Source: G965218495 sp965262785 (GTDB lineage Bacteria > Bacteroidota > Rhodothermia > Rhodothermales > Bin80). Taken from it: DNA of 64,000 nucleotides. Made by a program: the position numbers and the translations under genes. Within the stretch, counting starts at the first letter, position 1; every line of letters begins with the position of its first letter. Shown here piece after piece: positions 9,044-18,287 of the stretch. The DNA lies in contig OZ253559.1 in the NCBI GenBank assembly GCA_965262785.1, positions 62,001-126,000 on the forward strand, in the 5' to 3' direction. The notes beneath the pieces are model-generated. The model saw only the letters and a list, made by a program, of their open reading frames with translations. It searched no databases and was not told the origin of the DNA.

Positions 9044-11578
9044 TTAGTAGTTGCTGGGCGAGCGCTGGCCGACCAGGAACACGGCATTGGCTAGAAGCAG
9101 GCGGCCATTGTGCCAGAAGCCTCTGAAGATTGGGTCATCCAGGAGGTAAACGACCTCGCCTCGCCCCATGGGCTGAACGCCGAAAAGAAGAGAGTTGTCT
9201 AGGGGCTCGCTGGCCTCGGAGCCCACAAAACCACTGACGTGCGCGTCTTCATCCAGAATGCCGACGTTCCAGTCGTCTTCCAGCAGCTGGAATGCTTCAC
9301 TGCTCCGCTTCAGTGTGAAATAAGGCCCTTCATACCCAAATGCCAGTGGGTGCGTTGTGTCCATGTTCACCCGGAAAACCGCACCGGAGATGCTCTCGGA
9401 AATGCTATAACGGTCTCGCTCCCCGTAGAGGCGCCGCTCCGGCGCCTCTTCTTCCTTCTTTTCGTCGTCATCCTCCTCCTTGTCCTCCTCCTTTTGTTTC
9501 AAGCTGAACCCATCCTTTTCGGCCAGAAAACGTGCGGCGCCTTCCAGCGCAACTAGGCGGCCTCCGTCATTGATCCAGGACTTCAGGCGCTCAAGTACGG
9601 CGCTGGACAGTGTACGGGCATACGAGCCGTTGGGCAAAATCACCACATCAAAGTCGTACAAGTGTATACCCCCAAAGTCGCCAGTGTTCACGATAGTAAC
9701 GGGGTAGCCCAACTGCTGGTCAAAGAAGTGCCAGAGCTCGCCCAGTCCGTACGAGCTCGTACCTTGTCCGCCTACGATGGCGATGCGCGGCTTTTTCAGA
9801 TAGGGTACATCTGCAGATCCGAAATCAACGCCTTGGGTCACCAGGGTACTTTGGGCCGGGTGCAAGGGCTGCTGTGTCAATTCTCCTACTGCCAGGACGG
9901 CCTGATCAAAGGCGTCGCCCAGATGGCCATTGGTCCCGCGCGTTACGATCAGTGTGCCACGGCCAAATTGGCGGTTGGCAATTGCAAAGGGCTTCTCCGA
10001 AAAGCGCACGTTCACCCCGTTCTGCAATAGCGCCGCAAGGAGCTGCGCATCTGCAAAGCTTCGCCACTCCGCCAGATAGGCCGCCGGCCGGGTCGCTGGC
10101 TTCATGGCTGCGCCTTCGGTGGGGCTCCATGCGGCGTCCGGCAGCATGGCTTTCGGAAGGGCATATGCATCTGCGCCAAAGACATAGGGCAGCGCCCACG
10201 CAGTGATGTCGTAGCTCAATGAGTCGTCCAAGACAGACGTCGGTTCAAACAGGACGCGCGTCAGCACATGCTTCGGCTGCTGGGTACTGATGACCATATC
10301 ACCAGGAACGATGGTAACACGGCCTGATTCCCCTGAGTTATAGGAGAACCCCTGTCCCTGCCGCGGGCTCGAAACACTGCCAAAAGTGATGCCTTGCATG
10401 GTGAGGTGTCGCGCCAGAGCTTGGGCTTTGTCCGCATTGGTCCCCTTTACCACGTACGTGCCATAGGGCCCGGCCGGAGCATTGCCAAAGAAAGCCGCAA
10501 ACTCTTCAACGATTCGCGCCCGGTGCTTGGCAGCGGCTTCTACGGTGGACAGGCTGGTAGTATAGTGGTGGTCGATGCGGTCGCGCAGGGTAAGTGTGTC
10601 GCCCTCGGCGGTAAGAATACCTAGGCCTGCACGCCCGGAGCCGCCCTGCTCATATGTCATGCCGATGGCACCATTGAAGATCGGCCACGTGTCGCCATAC
10701 CCGGGATAGAACAAGTCAAAGACCTGTCGCGTGAAGTACAGCCACCCCTGTGCATCAAAATACTTGGCGTGATTGCGACCGATATGTTCCTGGAGCTCTC
10801 GCTGCCAGGGTGTGATCGCTTCGTGATACGGCTCTGCCGCAGGTGCGAAGTAGTACGGCTCGTTGACGCCCTGCTCATGAAAATCAACGTGGATGTGTGG
10901 CATCCACTCTTGGTATTGTGGGAGGCGCTGCTGGGTTTCGGCTTGCGTACCCCAGGCCCAGTCGCGATTCAGGTCGAAATAGTAGTGATTAGTGCGCCCC
11001 CCCGGCCACGGCTCGCTGTGTTCGCGAGCCTCTGGAAGGTAGTTCGGGAAGCGGCCGCGGGTGCGCCTGTAGAAGTTCACGTAGCGGTCACGCCCGTCTG
11101 GATTGATGCACGGATCAATGATGACGACGGCTTCTTTGAGCCAGGCTTGTGTCGGCCCATTGTCCGAATCTGCCAAGGCGTAGATGGTTGCCATTGCCGC
11201 CTCGGTGCTGACCGACTCATTGCCATGCACGTTGTAGCTCAGCCACACGATAGCGGGCGCGGCACCTGTGGGCTCCCCTTCCATCAGCCCTATGCGTTGC
11301 AGGTTGCTGGTCCGTATATCTTCCAGCTGGTCCATGTTCTGGGACGACGACACGACGGCATAAAGCAACGGCCGGCCTTCATAGGTGGCGCCGTAGCGTA
11401 CCAGGGAGACCTGCGGGCTCGCTGCCGCCACATGCTCAAAATAGTCCACTACGCGAAAGTGGGGCGTGAAGGCATCACCGAGCGCGTAGCCCAGAAAGTC
11501 CTTGGGCGAGTGCAGTTGCGCGGCGGCCATGCTGGGCCCCACGCATAGAATGACGCAAAGAATACGCAAAGTAGTCAT
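9044..11578 (-). CDS. Secreted M14-family zinc carboxypeptidase
   Basis: An 844-residue protein with a signal peptide ending near Ala20-Gln21. The M14 zinc site is complete: H118xxE121 in 'NVHGNES', His234 in 'DFHEQG', with catalytic Glu310 in 'MTYEQGG'. The catalytic domain spans about residues 30-350. A C-terminal region has a glutamine-amidotransferase-like fold ('FDVVILPNGSYA', 'INDGGRLVALEGAA') typical of large Bacteroidota M14 proteins. Between them, about residues 710-740, lies a charged Lys/Glu/Asp-rich linker. It should trim C-terminal residues from extracellular or periplasmic peptides. Its ATG overlaps the recJ stop as ATGA, so translation is coupled. Confidence 0.85.
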   Translation of the reverse strand: MTTLRILCVILCVGPSMAAAQLHSPKDFLGYALGDAFTPHFRVVDYFEHVAAASPQVSLVRYGATYEGRPLLYAVVSSSQNMDQLEDIRTSNLQRIGLMEGEPTGAAPAIVWLSYNVHGNESVSTEAAMATIYALADSDNGPTQAWLKEAVVIIDPCINPDGRDRYVNFYRRTRGRFPNYLPEAREHSEPWPGGRTNHYYFDLNRDWAWGTQAETQQRLPQYQEWMPHIHVDFHEQGVNEPYYFAPAAEPYHEAITPWQRELQEHIGRNHAKYFDAQGWLYFTRQVFDLFYPGYGDTWPIFNGAIGMTYEQGGSGRAGLGILTAEGDTLTLRDRIDHHYTTSLSTVEAAAKHRARIVEEFAAFFGNAPAGPYGTYVVKGTNADKAQALARHLTMQGITFGSVSSPRQGQGFSYNSGESGRVTIVPGDMVISTQQPKHVLTRVLFEPTSVLDDSLSYDITAWALPYVFGADAYALPKAMLPDAAWSPTEGAAMKPATRPAAYLAEWRSFADAQLLAALLQNGVNVRFSEKPFAIANRQFGRGTLIVTRGTNGHLGDAFDQAVLAVGELTQQPLHPAQSTLVTQGVDFGSADVPYLKKPRIAIVGGQGTSSYGLGELWHFFDQQLGYPVTIVNTGDFGGIHLYDFDVVILPNGSYARTLSSAVLERLKSWINDGGRLVALEGAARFLAEKDGFSLKQKEEDKEEDDDEKKEEEAPERRLYGERDRYSISESISGAVFRVNMDTTHPLAFGYEGPYFTLKRSSEAFQLLEDDWNVGILDEDAHVSGFVGSEASEPLDNSLLFGVQPMGRGEVVYLLDDPIFRGFWHNGRLLLANAVFLVGQRSPSNY

Positions 11579-13305
11579 GGGTCAACGCGATGTGGCGGGC
11601 GGAGGTCTTTGGCGTTTAGTTGAGTCGTGGTTGTGCCTTGGAAGCGATTCTGCTCGATGGCAAAGAGCATGTCAAATGATTGCCCATTGGTAAGGTCATT
11701 GTACATATGACCAAGGTTGAAGGCAATGACCTTATGCACTGCACTTCTCCGGTCATCTGCTTGCCGTGCAGCAAATCGCAAGTGCCCGTTTTTAAGCTTG
11801 TTCACGGAGGTGGCTACCAAGTCGTGGCCTACAAACAGGGGCGCCTCATTGCCCATTCCGCATGGCTGAAGGTGCTGAACAACGTATTCGAAATGACTGT
11901 CAATGTCACTGAGCGACAGCACGGCGTCAAAGTGAATTCTTGCCTCAAAATCTTCGGGGGTTAGCCGATCCTTGACATACTTGCTCAGCCGCTGGCGCAG
12001 CGCTGCGATGTTGTCTATGTGCAGGCGCAGGCCTGCGGCCGCGGCATGGCCGCCGAATCCGATGAGCAGATCGCTGCACTCGGTCAGCGCATCGTGAATA
12101 TCGATGCTACCAAAGGTGCGAGCAGACCCCGACGCTGTCTCGCCAGTGACCGTCAGGGCTATCGCAGGGCGCAGAAACTCCCTTGCGATGCGGCTGGCCG
12201 CAAGGCCCAGGATACCGGCATGCCATTCATAGTCATGGAGCACCAGCGCCCCGTCATGCTGACCTGAGACTTGGATGCTCGCCTGCTTTTTGGCGGCGAC
12301 GTACAGCTCGTCCGTGCGGGCGCGGCGCGTCTGGTTAAGGCGCTCCAGCTTGGTGGCGAGCTTCCTTGCTTCGTAGGGGTCGTCTGCCAATAGCAGGTCG
12401 ATGGCCAGGGATGCGTCTTCCATCCGTCCCGCTGCGTTAAGGCGCGGGGCGAGCCTCCAGGCTATGTCACTGGCTTTGGCGTGCTGAAGATCAATTTTTG
12501 CGACCGACGCCAGTGCTCTGAGCCCCGGGTGCCGAGTCGCTCGAATCACATCGAGGCCTGCCCGCACGAGGACGCGATTCTCTTCCCGCAGCGGCACCAT
12601 GTCGGCCACCGTGGAGAGTGCGACGAAAGCAAGCAGATCGCTCAGCGCGCCGGGGTATTCGCCCAACTCCGCAGCAGTGGCCTGTGCCAGTTTGAAGGCG
12701 ATACCGCAAGCGGACAGCTCCTTGAATGGGTACGGACACAGGGCGATCTTTGGATCAATGACCGCAACTGCGTCCGGCAAGTCGCTGCTCGGCAGATGGT
12801 GATCGCAAATGATGAGGTCCAGGCCTTGTGCCTTGGCATCTGCGGCTTCCATTATCCCCGTAATTCCACAGTCCACGGCTACCAGGACCGAGGCACCTTG
12901 CTCTGCGGCGAATGTGATGCCGCGCGGCCCCAGCCCGTAGCCATCCTTGAACCGGTTTGGGACGAAGTATTCAGACCTTGCGTGGTACTTGTCCAGAAAC
13001 GTCTTCAGAAGCGCGACAGAAGACATGCCATCCACATCGAAGTCTCCGTATACCACTACGAACTCTCCGGCTCTGACGGCGCGTGCCAAGCGCTTGGCGC
13101 CGGTTTCCATGTCATGCATTAGCAAAGGATCCGGGAGGTCTGCCAGCTTTTCCAGTTTTTCGCGAAAGAAGCGCGTTGCCTTCTCCTTGGAGTCTATGCC
13201 ACGCAGCGCCAGCACACGTGCTAAGGCGGGGTGCAGGTTCTTGCCCTGCTGCATCAGCGTGTGTACTACCGACTCGTCTGCCAAAGGATACTGGATCCAC
13301 TTCAT
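11575..13305 (-). CDS. recJ: Single-stranded-DNA-specific 5-prime to 3-prime exonuclease RecJ
   Basis: A 576-residue protein, normal length for RecJ. DHH phosphoesterase motifs are all present: GDFDVDG (87-93), DCG (145-147) and ICDHH (166-170), with Asp184 following. The DHHA1 domain is seen in the later 'GFGGHAAAAGL' segment, and an OB-type C-terminal region follows. RecJ degrades single-stranded DNA in recombination, base-excision and mismatch repair. It is the first gene of a three-gene minus-strand run (recJ, carboxypeptidase, glycosidase-like membrane protein) and overlaps the next gene by 4 nt. Confidence 0.95.
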   Translation of the reverse strand: MKWIQYPLADESVVHTLMQQGKNLHPALARVLALRGIDSKEKATRFFREKLEKLADLPDPLLMHDMETGAKRLARAVRAGEFVVVYGDFDVDGMSSVALLKTFLDKYHARSEYFVPNRFKDGYGLGPRGITFAAEQGASVLVAVDCGITGIMEAADAKAQGLDLIICDHHLPSSDLPDAVAVIDPKIALCPYPFKELSACGIAFKLAQATAAELGEYPGALSDLLAFVALSTVADMVPLREENRVLVRAGLDVIRATRHPGLRALASVAKIDLQHAKASDIAWRLAPRLNAAGRMEDASLAIDLLLADDPYEARKLATKLERLNQTRRARTDELYVAAKKQASIQVSGQHDGALVLHDYEWHAGILGLAASRIAREFLRPAIALTVTGETASGSARTFGSIDIHDALTECSDLLIGFGGHAAAAGLRLHIDNIAALRQRLSKYVKDRLTPEDFEARIHFDAVLSLSDIDSHFEYVVQHLQPCGMGNEAPLFVGHDLVATSVNKLKNGHLRFAARQADDRRSAVHKVIAFNLGHMYNDLTNGQSFDMLFAIEQNRFQGTTTTQLNAKDLRPPHRVDP

Positions 13306-13557
13306 ACTGGAGGTGCGTTAAGAGTCTTACATCCTATCGAGGCCTAAAGGTAAGAAGGCAGGCGTTGGCGTTTGGGAGTGCCCCGAGGGCTGTTTGAGCG
13401 GCGCCGATGCTGTACCTTACGCACATCAGTGTATGCGTTCGTGTTGATATGTACGGAGCGACCGTGGTACGAACGTGCCAAGACAAGACTGCGGCGACTA
13501 GGAGTTTTTAGGCGGGTAGCCCCTTAATTGCGCGTCATGAGTGTCAGCAGCTGCCAT

Positions 13558-13564
13558 GAGGGAG
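13558..13564 (+). promoter_or_regulatory. Shine-Dalgarno GAGGGAG deciding the MFS start
   Basis: GAGGGAG lies 10 nt before the ATG at 13575 but only 1 nt before the in-frame GTG at 13566. The spacing favours the ATG. It is one of the few strong Shine-Dalgarno matches in this window. Confidence 0.6.
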
Positions 13565-13574
13565 CGTGCCCAAT

Positions 13575-14822
13575 ATGACACTGTCATGGGCGAATCCCAA
13601 GAGGCCTCGCCGGGCTATTGTGGTTCTGGCGCCGCTGTGGCTCATACTCTTTGTGTCGAGCGTGCAACAGGTCATCGTGGCACCGAATCTGCCGAGGATT
13701 GGTGAAGAGCTTCAGCTGGGTGCCGATTCCGAGCCCATTCTGGGGCTGATTGGCACCTCATTTTCGCTCACGCTCATGCTATTCGCACTGATTGCCGGAG
13801 CGGTGTCGGACAAGCTCGGACGCAGAAAGATCATCCTTATTGGCAGCAGTGCGTTGGCCCTAACGTTGATCTTGCATGCATTTGCGGTAACGCTCGGGTT
13901 GTTGATCCTGCTGCGTGGCCTCTCTGGAGCGGCTGCGGGCATTCTGACCGGGTCATTTGCGGCATACATTGGCGATTACTTTCCATATGAGAAGCGGGGA
14001 GCGGCGCTGGGTTGGGTCATCAGTGGCTTTGCGGCCGGCTGGATCATTGGGATCCCGGCGGGCACCATTTTGGCCGACCGCATGGGGTATACGGCACCCT
14101 TTGTGGCCTTTGGATGGATCATGGTGGTGACCTTCGGGCTGGTGCTGTTTTTGTTGCCCCAGCCGGAGGTGAAGCTGGACGAGGCACCCTTGTCCATTGG
14201 GCGCGCTTTAAGCAAGTACTGGCGGCTGGCACGCGGACGCTTGCCGGGCACAATGGTCGTGTGCTACTTCCTGATGTATTCCTGTGTGGGACTGTTCATA
14301 TTCTTCTTGCCTACATGGCTTGAGCAGGAGGTGGCGCTAACCAGCACGCAGGTGGCTTCGCTGTTTCTGGTGGCGGGCATAACCCAGGTTGTGGCGAGCC
14401 CTGTAGCCGGAAAGCTGTCTGACCGTACGGGGCGCAAGGTGTTGATAGTAACAGCCAGCCTTTGTTCCTGCGCAATCGTGGGCTCGGTAACGCTGTTTGT
14501 CACAGGGCTGGTGACGGCGACGATATTCTTTTGCCTGGCCACGACATTCGAGTCTTTCCGTGCGGCACCCATGCAGGCGCTCATGTCGTCCATGGTGTCC
14601 AGCGATCAGAGGGGTGCATTCTTCAGCCTATGCAACGCGGTAGGGCAGTTCGGATTTGGGTGCGGCAGCGCGCTGGCGGGCTTGTTGTACTTAAAGGCCG
14701 GCTATGTCAGCAACAGCATCGCCGGCGCGGCCTGCATGGGCCTGGTGGCTATCGCGATATGGGTCATGATTGCGGATCCGGGGCGAAAGCCGTCCGGGTT
14801 GGCTCCAGCGCCCCAGGCATGA
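13575..14822 (+). CDS. Major facilitator superfamily transporter
   Basis: About 415 residues with twelve predicted membrane segments. The signature loop between helices 2 and 3 reads 'GAVSDKLGRRK' and its counterpart in the second half reads 'GKLSDRTGRK', both standard MFS A motifs. This places it in the drug/metabolite exporter-like branch, in the inner membrane, driven by ion gradients; the substrate is not identifiable. The ATG at 13575 is preferred over the GTG three codons upstream because of Shine-Dalgarno spacing. It is monocistronic, divergent from recJ and convergent with the DUF3078-type gene. Confidence 0.85.
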   Translation: MTLSWANPKRPRRAIVVLAPLWLILFVSSVQQVIVAPNLPRIGEELQLGADSEPILGLIGTSFSLTLMLFALIAGAVSDKLGRRKIILIGSSALALTLILHAFAVTLGLLILLRGLSGAAAGILTGSFAAYIGDYFPYEKRGAALGWVISGFAAGWIIGIPAGTILADRMGYTAPFVAFGWIMVVTFGLVLFLLPQPEVKLDEAPLSIGRALSKYWRLARGRLPGTMVVCYFLMYSCVGLFIFFLPTWLEQEVALTSTQVASLFLVAGITQVVASPVAGKLSDRTGRKVLIVTASLCSCAIVGSVTLFVTGLVTATIFFCLATTFESFRAAPMQALMSSMVSSDQRGAFFSLCNAVGQFGFGCGSALAGLLYLKAGYVSNSIAGAACMGLVAIAIWVMIADPGRKPSGLAPAPQA

Positions 14823-15036
14823 GCCGTGCGTCTGGCACCTTGGTTTGACGACTCGCGTGCATTAAGTGGTCAGCAATGCTTGCCCCACGGGCACTGGTAG
14901 GTCAGACTGTGTCCGGTCCTTCGCTTGGCAAGCTATGGCGTACTCGTTGCTGCCGGCAATTCACGGAGCCGCGCCCAAGTATTCAGCATCGCGTATGGCT
15001 GCGAGTGGTCCCAGGCAAACGGCAGCGCTAGACGGG

Positions 15037-15903
15037 TCAGATCAATGCGAATGAGACGCCCAGCGATATCAACTCCCTCATCTGAACAGACTTGGCGACA
15101 TCCCGATCGAGCTTGGCGACGTACTCCAGGTTGACGTGCAGCCAGCGGTTTACGGTCATCTTGATGAGCGTCTCGGAAAGCAAGTCCGGCTTCTCAGGCC
15201 GATTGAAGGAGGCAAACAGCCGCACTGTGTGGTTAAGATGCACGTTAGTAAAGAGGTCGCGATCCAGCTTGATGAGCGCGGAGAGCCCAAGCTCACTGCG
15301 AACGGAGCGATCCCGCTGAACCTTGTATCGTGGCCGCAATGGCGGGTCCTTGACGAGGGTCTGCTTTGCCGCCACGCCAAACTTTATGCTGGCGTACGGC
15401 ACTGGACCATAGTTGATGCCGAGTGTCTCCAACAGTGTTGCGGGCGCCAACCAGCCGGAGATGCGTGGCGGACCCTGCAGCGAATCCTGCTTGGCGTAGT
15501 CGTATCCTGGAGCGAACTGGCTCCTGATACTCACCGCAATGGTCGGCTCCAGAATCCCAAAGAACACGAGGCCCGGGTTGGTAAAGGCGAGGTGCACATG
15601 GATAGCGTCTTCGGCCTTGCGCACTTCTAAGCTATTCTGCTTCACCAAGCCATAGGCCAGGTGGACTTCGTGCTCTTGGCTCCAGCGAGGCCCCGCGCGT
15701 TCCGCCTTGCCGGTCATGCCAACGCTCAGTGCGAGCGAGCTGACGCCTCCGTCATGCCAACGATAAAAGCCAGCCTGCGTGAACGATACCTTTCCCTGTG
15801 CGCTCTTTTCCCACACCGAAGGCGCTTGAGCAGTCGCAACCGCCGCTGTGAGGAGGAGCAGCGCTAAGACTGCCGCCTTGCGCCATTGAGGAGTCTGCAC
15901 CAC
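15037..15903 (-). CDS. DUF3078-type exported beta-rich protein
   Basis: A beta-rich protein of about 288 residues starting from the GTG at 15903, which gives a textbook signal peptide (MVQTPQWRKAA then a hydrophobic run, cleavage near AVATAQ). An in-frame ATG at 16038 exists, but the extra 45 residues look unlike a signal. The mature part ('GKVSFTQAGFYRWHDGG', amphipathic strands, 'LISLGVSFALI' at the end) matches the DUF3078 group of Bacteroidota outer-membrane-like proteins. The function is unknown. It lies just downstream of atpC on the same strand and could be co-transcribed with it. Confidence 0.6.
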   Translation of the reverse strand: MVQTPQWRKAAVLALLLLTAAVATAQAPSVWEKSAQGKVSFTQAGFYRWHDGGVSSLALSVGMTGKAERAGPRWSQEHEVHLAYGLVKQNSLEVRKAEDAIHVHLAFTNPGLVFFGILEPTIAVSIRSQFAPGYDYAKQDSLQGPPRISGWLAPATLLETLGINYGPVPYASIKFGVAAKQTLVKDPPLRPRYKVQRDRSVRSELGLSALIKLDRDLFTNVHLNHTVRLFASFNRPEKPDLLSETLIKMTVNRWLHVNLEYVAKLDRDVAKSVQMRELISLGVSFALI

Positions 15904-16046
15904 AGCAAACTTATGGGAGTCTCGTCCTCCGCCCAGACTCGGTGTTACACGAAGTGTAGGTGCCAATACAGAAGACAAGCCCCACAAAACGACTCGTCGC
16001 GCGCAGACTGCGGACGGTACCCTCCACTCAGGCGGCATTGGCGGTG

Positions 16047-16565
16047 TTATGGCGCGGACTCCTGGGCCGGCGGGCGCTGATCAGCAGGCTCCGTGCGGAT
16101 CTCTGCGCGCAATTTTCCCTCAGCTGTGGCGTCCATCCTAACCTGGTGTGACTTGCCAACACGGCCGATGCCTATGCGTGCACGGTTGCGTGCGCGCTCA
16201 AGGGCACGTTCAGCGCGGGCGCGATCGAGTTCTTCGCTGGCTTCCGCAAGGCGCGCCCGCGCGCGTGCTTCTGCTGCGCGGGCCCGGTCCACATCGATCT
16301 CTGAGGCAGGCTCAACGGACTCTCCCAGAATCGTTACCACGTCACCCAGTACCTCGACAAAGCCTCCGCTGGTGGCATAGGTCAGCTGCTCGGCCTCAGG
16401 AAGAGAAATGACGACTGCACCCGTCGCCATGGATGCGATCATGGGTGCGTGGCGCCGGAGAATCTCAAGGCGGCCCGCTGCGCTTGGCACCTTGACACGC
16501 AATGCTCTGCCTTCGAACACGCTCCCGTCGGGTGACACGATTGAGACTTGCAAGGTACGCGCCAT
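16047..16565 (-). CDS. atpC: F1Fo ATP synthase epsilon subunit, with extended C-terminus
   Basis: A 172-residue protein. Residues 1-85 form the usual beta-sandwich ('LQVSIVSPDGSVFEG', 'PSAAGRLEILRRHAPMI'), followed by two helices rich in Arg, Ala and Glu (about 90-135). These are the regulatory arms that touch beta and gamma. A tail of roughly 35 residues, ending in Pro/Gln/Glu-rich sequence, goes beyond the common 130-140-residue length. It sits 5 nt after atpD on the same strand. Only atpD and atpC are here, as often in Bacteroidota, where the remaining atp genes form a separate cluster. Confidence 0.93.
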   Translation of the reverse strand: MARTLQVSIVSPDGSVFEGRALRVKVPSAAGRLEILRRHAPMIASMATGAVVISLPEAEQLTYATSGGFVEVLGDVVTILGESVEPASEIDVDRARAAEARARARLAEASEELDRARAERALERARNRARIGIGRVGKSHQVRMDATAEGKLRAEIRTEPADQRPPAQESAP

Positions 16566-16570
16566 CTGAA

Positions 16571-18061
16571 CTAAGCCTCTTCCGCAGCAAGCATTGCCTC
16601 GCCGGTCTCAACAACCTCTTCGATGACACCCTTGTAAGTGAAGGCGCTCTCAGGCAGATGATCCAACTCACCAGCCAATATCATCTTGAAGCCGCGAATT
16701 GTATCAGCGATCTTGACATATTTGCCAGGGCCGCCCGTGAACTGTTCCGCAACGAAGAAGGGCTGACTCATATACCGCTCTGCACGCCGCGCACGCTGCA
16801 CCACAAGCTTGTCCTCGTCCGAAAGTTCATCCATCCCCAGGATGGCTATAATATCTTGCAACTCCTTGTAGCGCTGCAAGAGCTGCTTGACGTCCTGGGC
16901 CGTCTGGTAGTGCTCATCGCCAACCACGCGTGGCGTCAGGATGGTGGAGTTGGAATCCAGCGGATCGATTGCCGGATAGAGGCCGAGCGACGCGATGCGA
17001 CGCGAAAGCACCGTGGTTGCGTCCAGATGTGCAAAAGCGGTCGCCGGCGCAGGGTCCGTAAGGTCGTCCGCCGGCACATAGATCGCCTGAACCGATGTGA
17101 TGGACCCGTTGCGCGTGGAGGTGATGCGCTCCTGCAATTCACCCATTTCGGTGGCAAGCGTCGGCTGGTATCCCACCGCACTGGGCATGCGTCCCATAAG
17201 GGCCGACACCTCCGAGCCTGCCTGTGTGAAGCGGAATATGTTGTCGATAAAGAATAGCACATCCCGTCCACCAAGGTCGCGGAAGTACTCTGCGAGAGTG
17301 AGCCCTGAAAGCCCAACGCGTGCACGCGCACCCGGCGGCTCGTTCATCTGGCCGAACACCAAACTTATACTGCTGTCCTTGATGAGGTCCATGTCCACTT
17401 TGGACAGGTCCCATTCGCCTTCTTCCAAGGCCTCACGGAAGGCATCGCCGTACTGCATGACGCCGCTCTGGATCATCTCACGGAGCAGGTCATTGCCTTC
17501 ACGCGTGCGCTCGCCGACGCCAGCAAAAACCGAAAGCCCTTCGTGCGCCTTTGCGATGTTGTTGATGAGCTCCATAATCAGCACCGTCTTGCCGACGCCC
17601 GCACCTCCGAAGAGCCCAATCTTGCCACCACGCGAGTAGGGCTGGATGAGGTCCACGACCTTGATGCCCGTTTCCAGCATTTCCACGCTGGTGGACAGGT
17701 CCGAAAACGCCGGTGGCTGGCGGTGGATGGGGAGGTGGCCTTCAGCCATGGGCTGCGGCAGACCGTCAATAGCTTTGCCGACGACATTGAACAGGCGGCC
17801 TCGAATGTCGGGACCAGTCGGCATAGCAATGGGTTGTCCGGTGCTGATGACTTTGTCGCCACGCGTGAGTCCGTCGGTGGAATCCATCGCCACCGTGCGC
17901 ACGCGGCCTTCACCGATGTGTTGCTGAACCTCAAGAACAAGTGTACCCAACTCGCCGCGTTCGACCTCCAGGGCATTCAGGATGTCTGGAACCTCGTTGG
18001 CAGAAAACGCTACGTCAACCACAGGGCCGACAACCTGAACGACATGACCCGTTGAATTCAT
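16571..18061 (-). CDS. atpD: F1Fo ATP synthase beta subunit
   Basis: A 496-residue protein of normal length. The Walker A motif GGAGVGKT spans 152-159, the catalytic glutamate lies in 'VGERTREGND', and the Walker B/arginine region and 'ALMGRMPSAVGYQP' are intact. The C-terminal regulatory DELSEED loop reads DELSDED. It carries the catalytic nucleotide sites for ATP synthesis in the F1 head. It is the first gene of the atpDC pair, divergent from a large metalloprotease gene across about 225 nt. Confidence 0.97.
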   Translation of the reverse strand: MNSTGHVVQVVGPVVDVAFSANEVPDILNALEVERGELGTLVLEVQQHIGEGRVRTVAMDSTDGLTRGDKVISTGQPIAMPTGPDIRGRLFNVVGKAIDGLPQPMAEGHLPIHRQPPAFSDLSTSVEMLETGIKVVDLIQPYSRGGKIGLFGGAGVGKTVLIMELINNIAKAHEGLSVFAGVGERTREGNDLLREMIQSGVMQYGDAFREALEEGEWDLSKVDMDLIKDSSISLVFGQMNEPPGARARVGLSGLTLAEYFRDLGGRDVLFFIDNIFRFTQAGSEVSALMGRMPSAVGYQPTLATEMGELQERITSTRNGSITSVQAIYVPADDLTDPAPATAFAHLDATTVLSRRIASLGLYPAIDPLDSNSTILTPRVVGDEHYQTAQDVKQLLQRYKELQDIIAILGMDELSDEDKLVVQRARRAERYMSQPFFVAEQFTGGPGKYVKIADTIRGFKMILAGELDHLPESAFTYKGVIEEVVETGEAMLAAEEA

Positions 18062-18082
18062 GAATCGAAGACTTGTGTAGGA

Positions 18083-18111
18083 GATACAGTGCAGTGTAGG
18101 CTACAAGTCAA
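18083..18111 (-). promoter_or_regulatory. Possible promoter of atpDC
   Basis: On the minus strand, TTGACT (18111-18106) is separated by 17 nt from TGTATC (18088-18083), about 21 nt before the atpD ATG. The -35 element is good and the -10 is weak. Bacteroidota promoters usually differ from this pattern, so the call is tentative. Confidence 0.25.
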
Positions 18112-18287
18112 CGCGTTTGTGATCCTAGGGTTGTATCCTTCATGGCGGCTGCTCCGGCAGAGTAGCAAAGAATTGGGGAATTTGTTTGTTGCCCGGACGA
18201 CGCACCGTCATGGTGCCGCCCCGGCACTTAAGGCAGGGGCCGTCGCAGTCCGCCTTCCTACGATTTAGCCCACTTCCGATCAGACTC

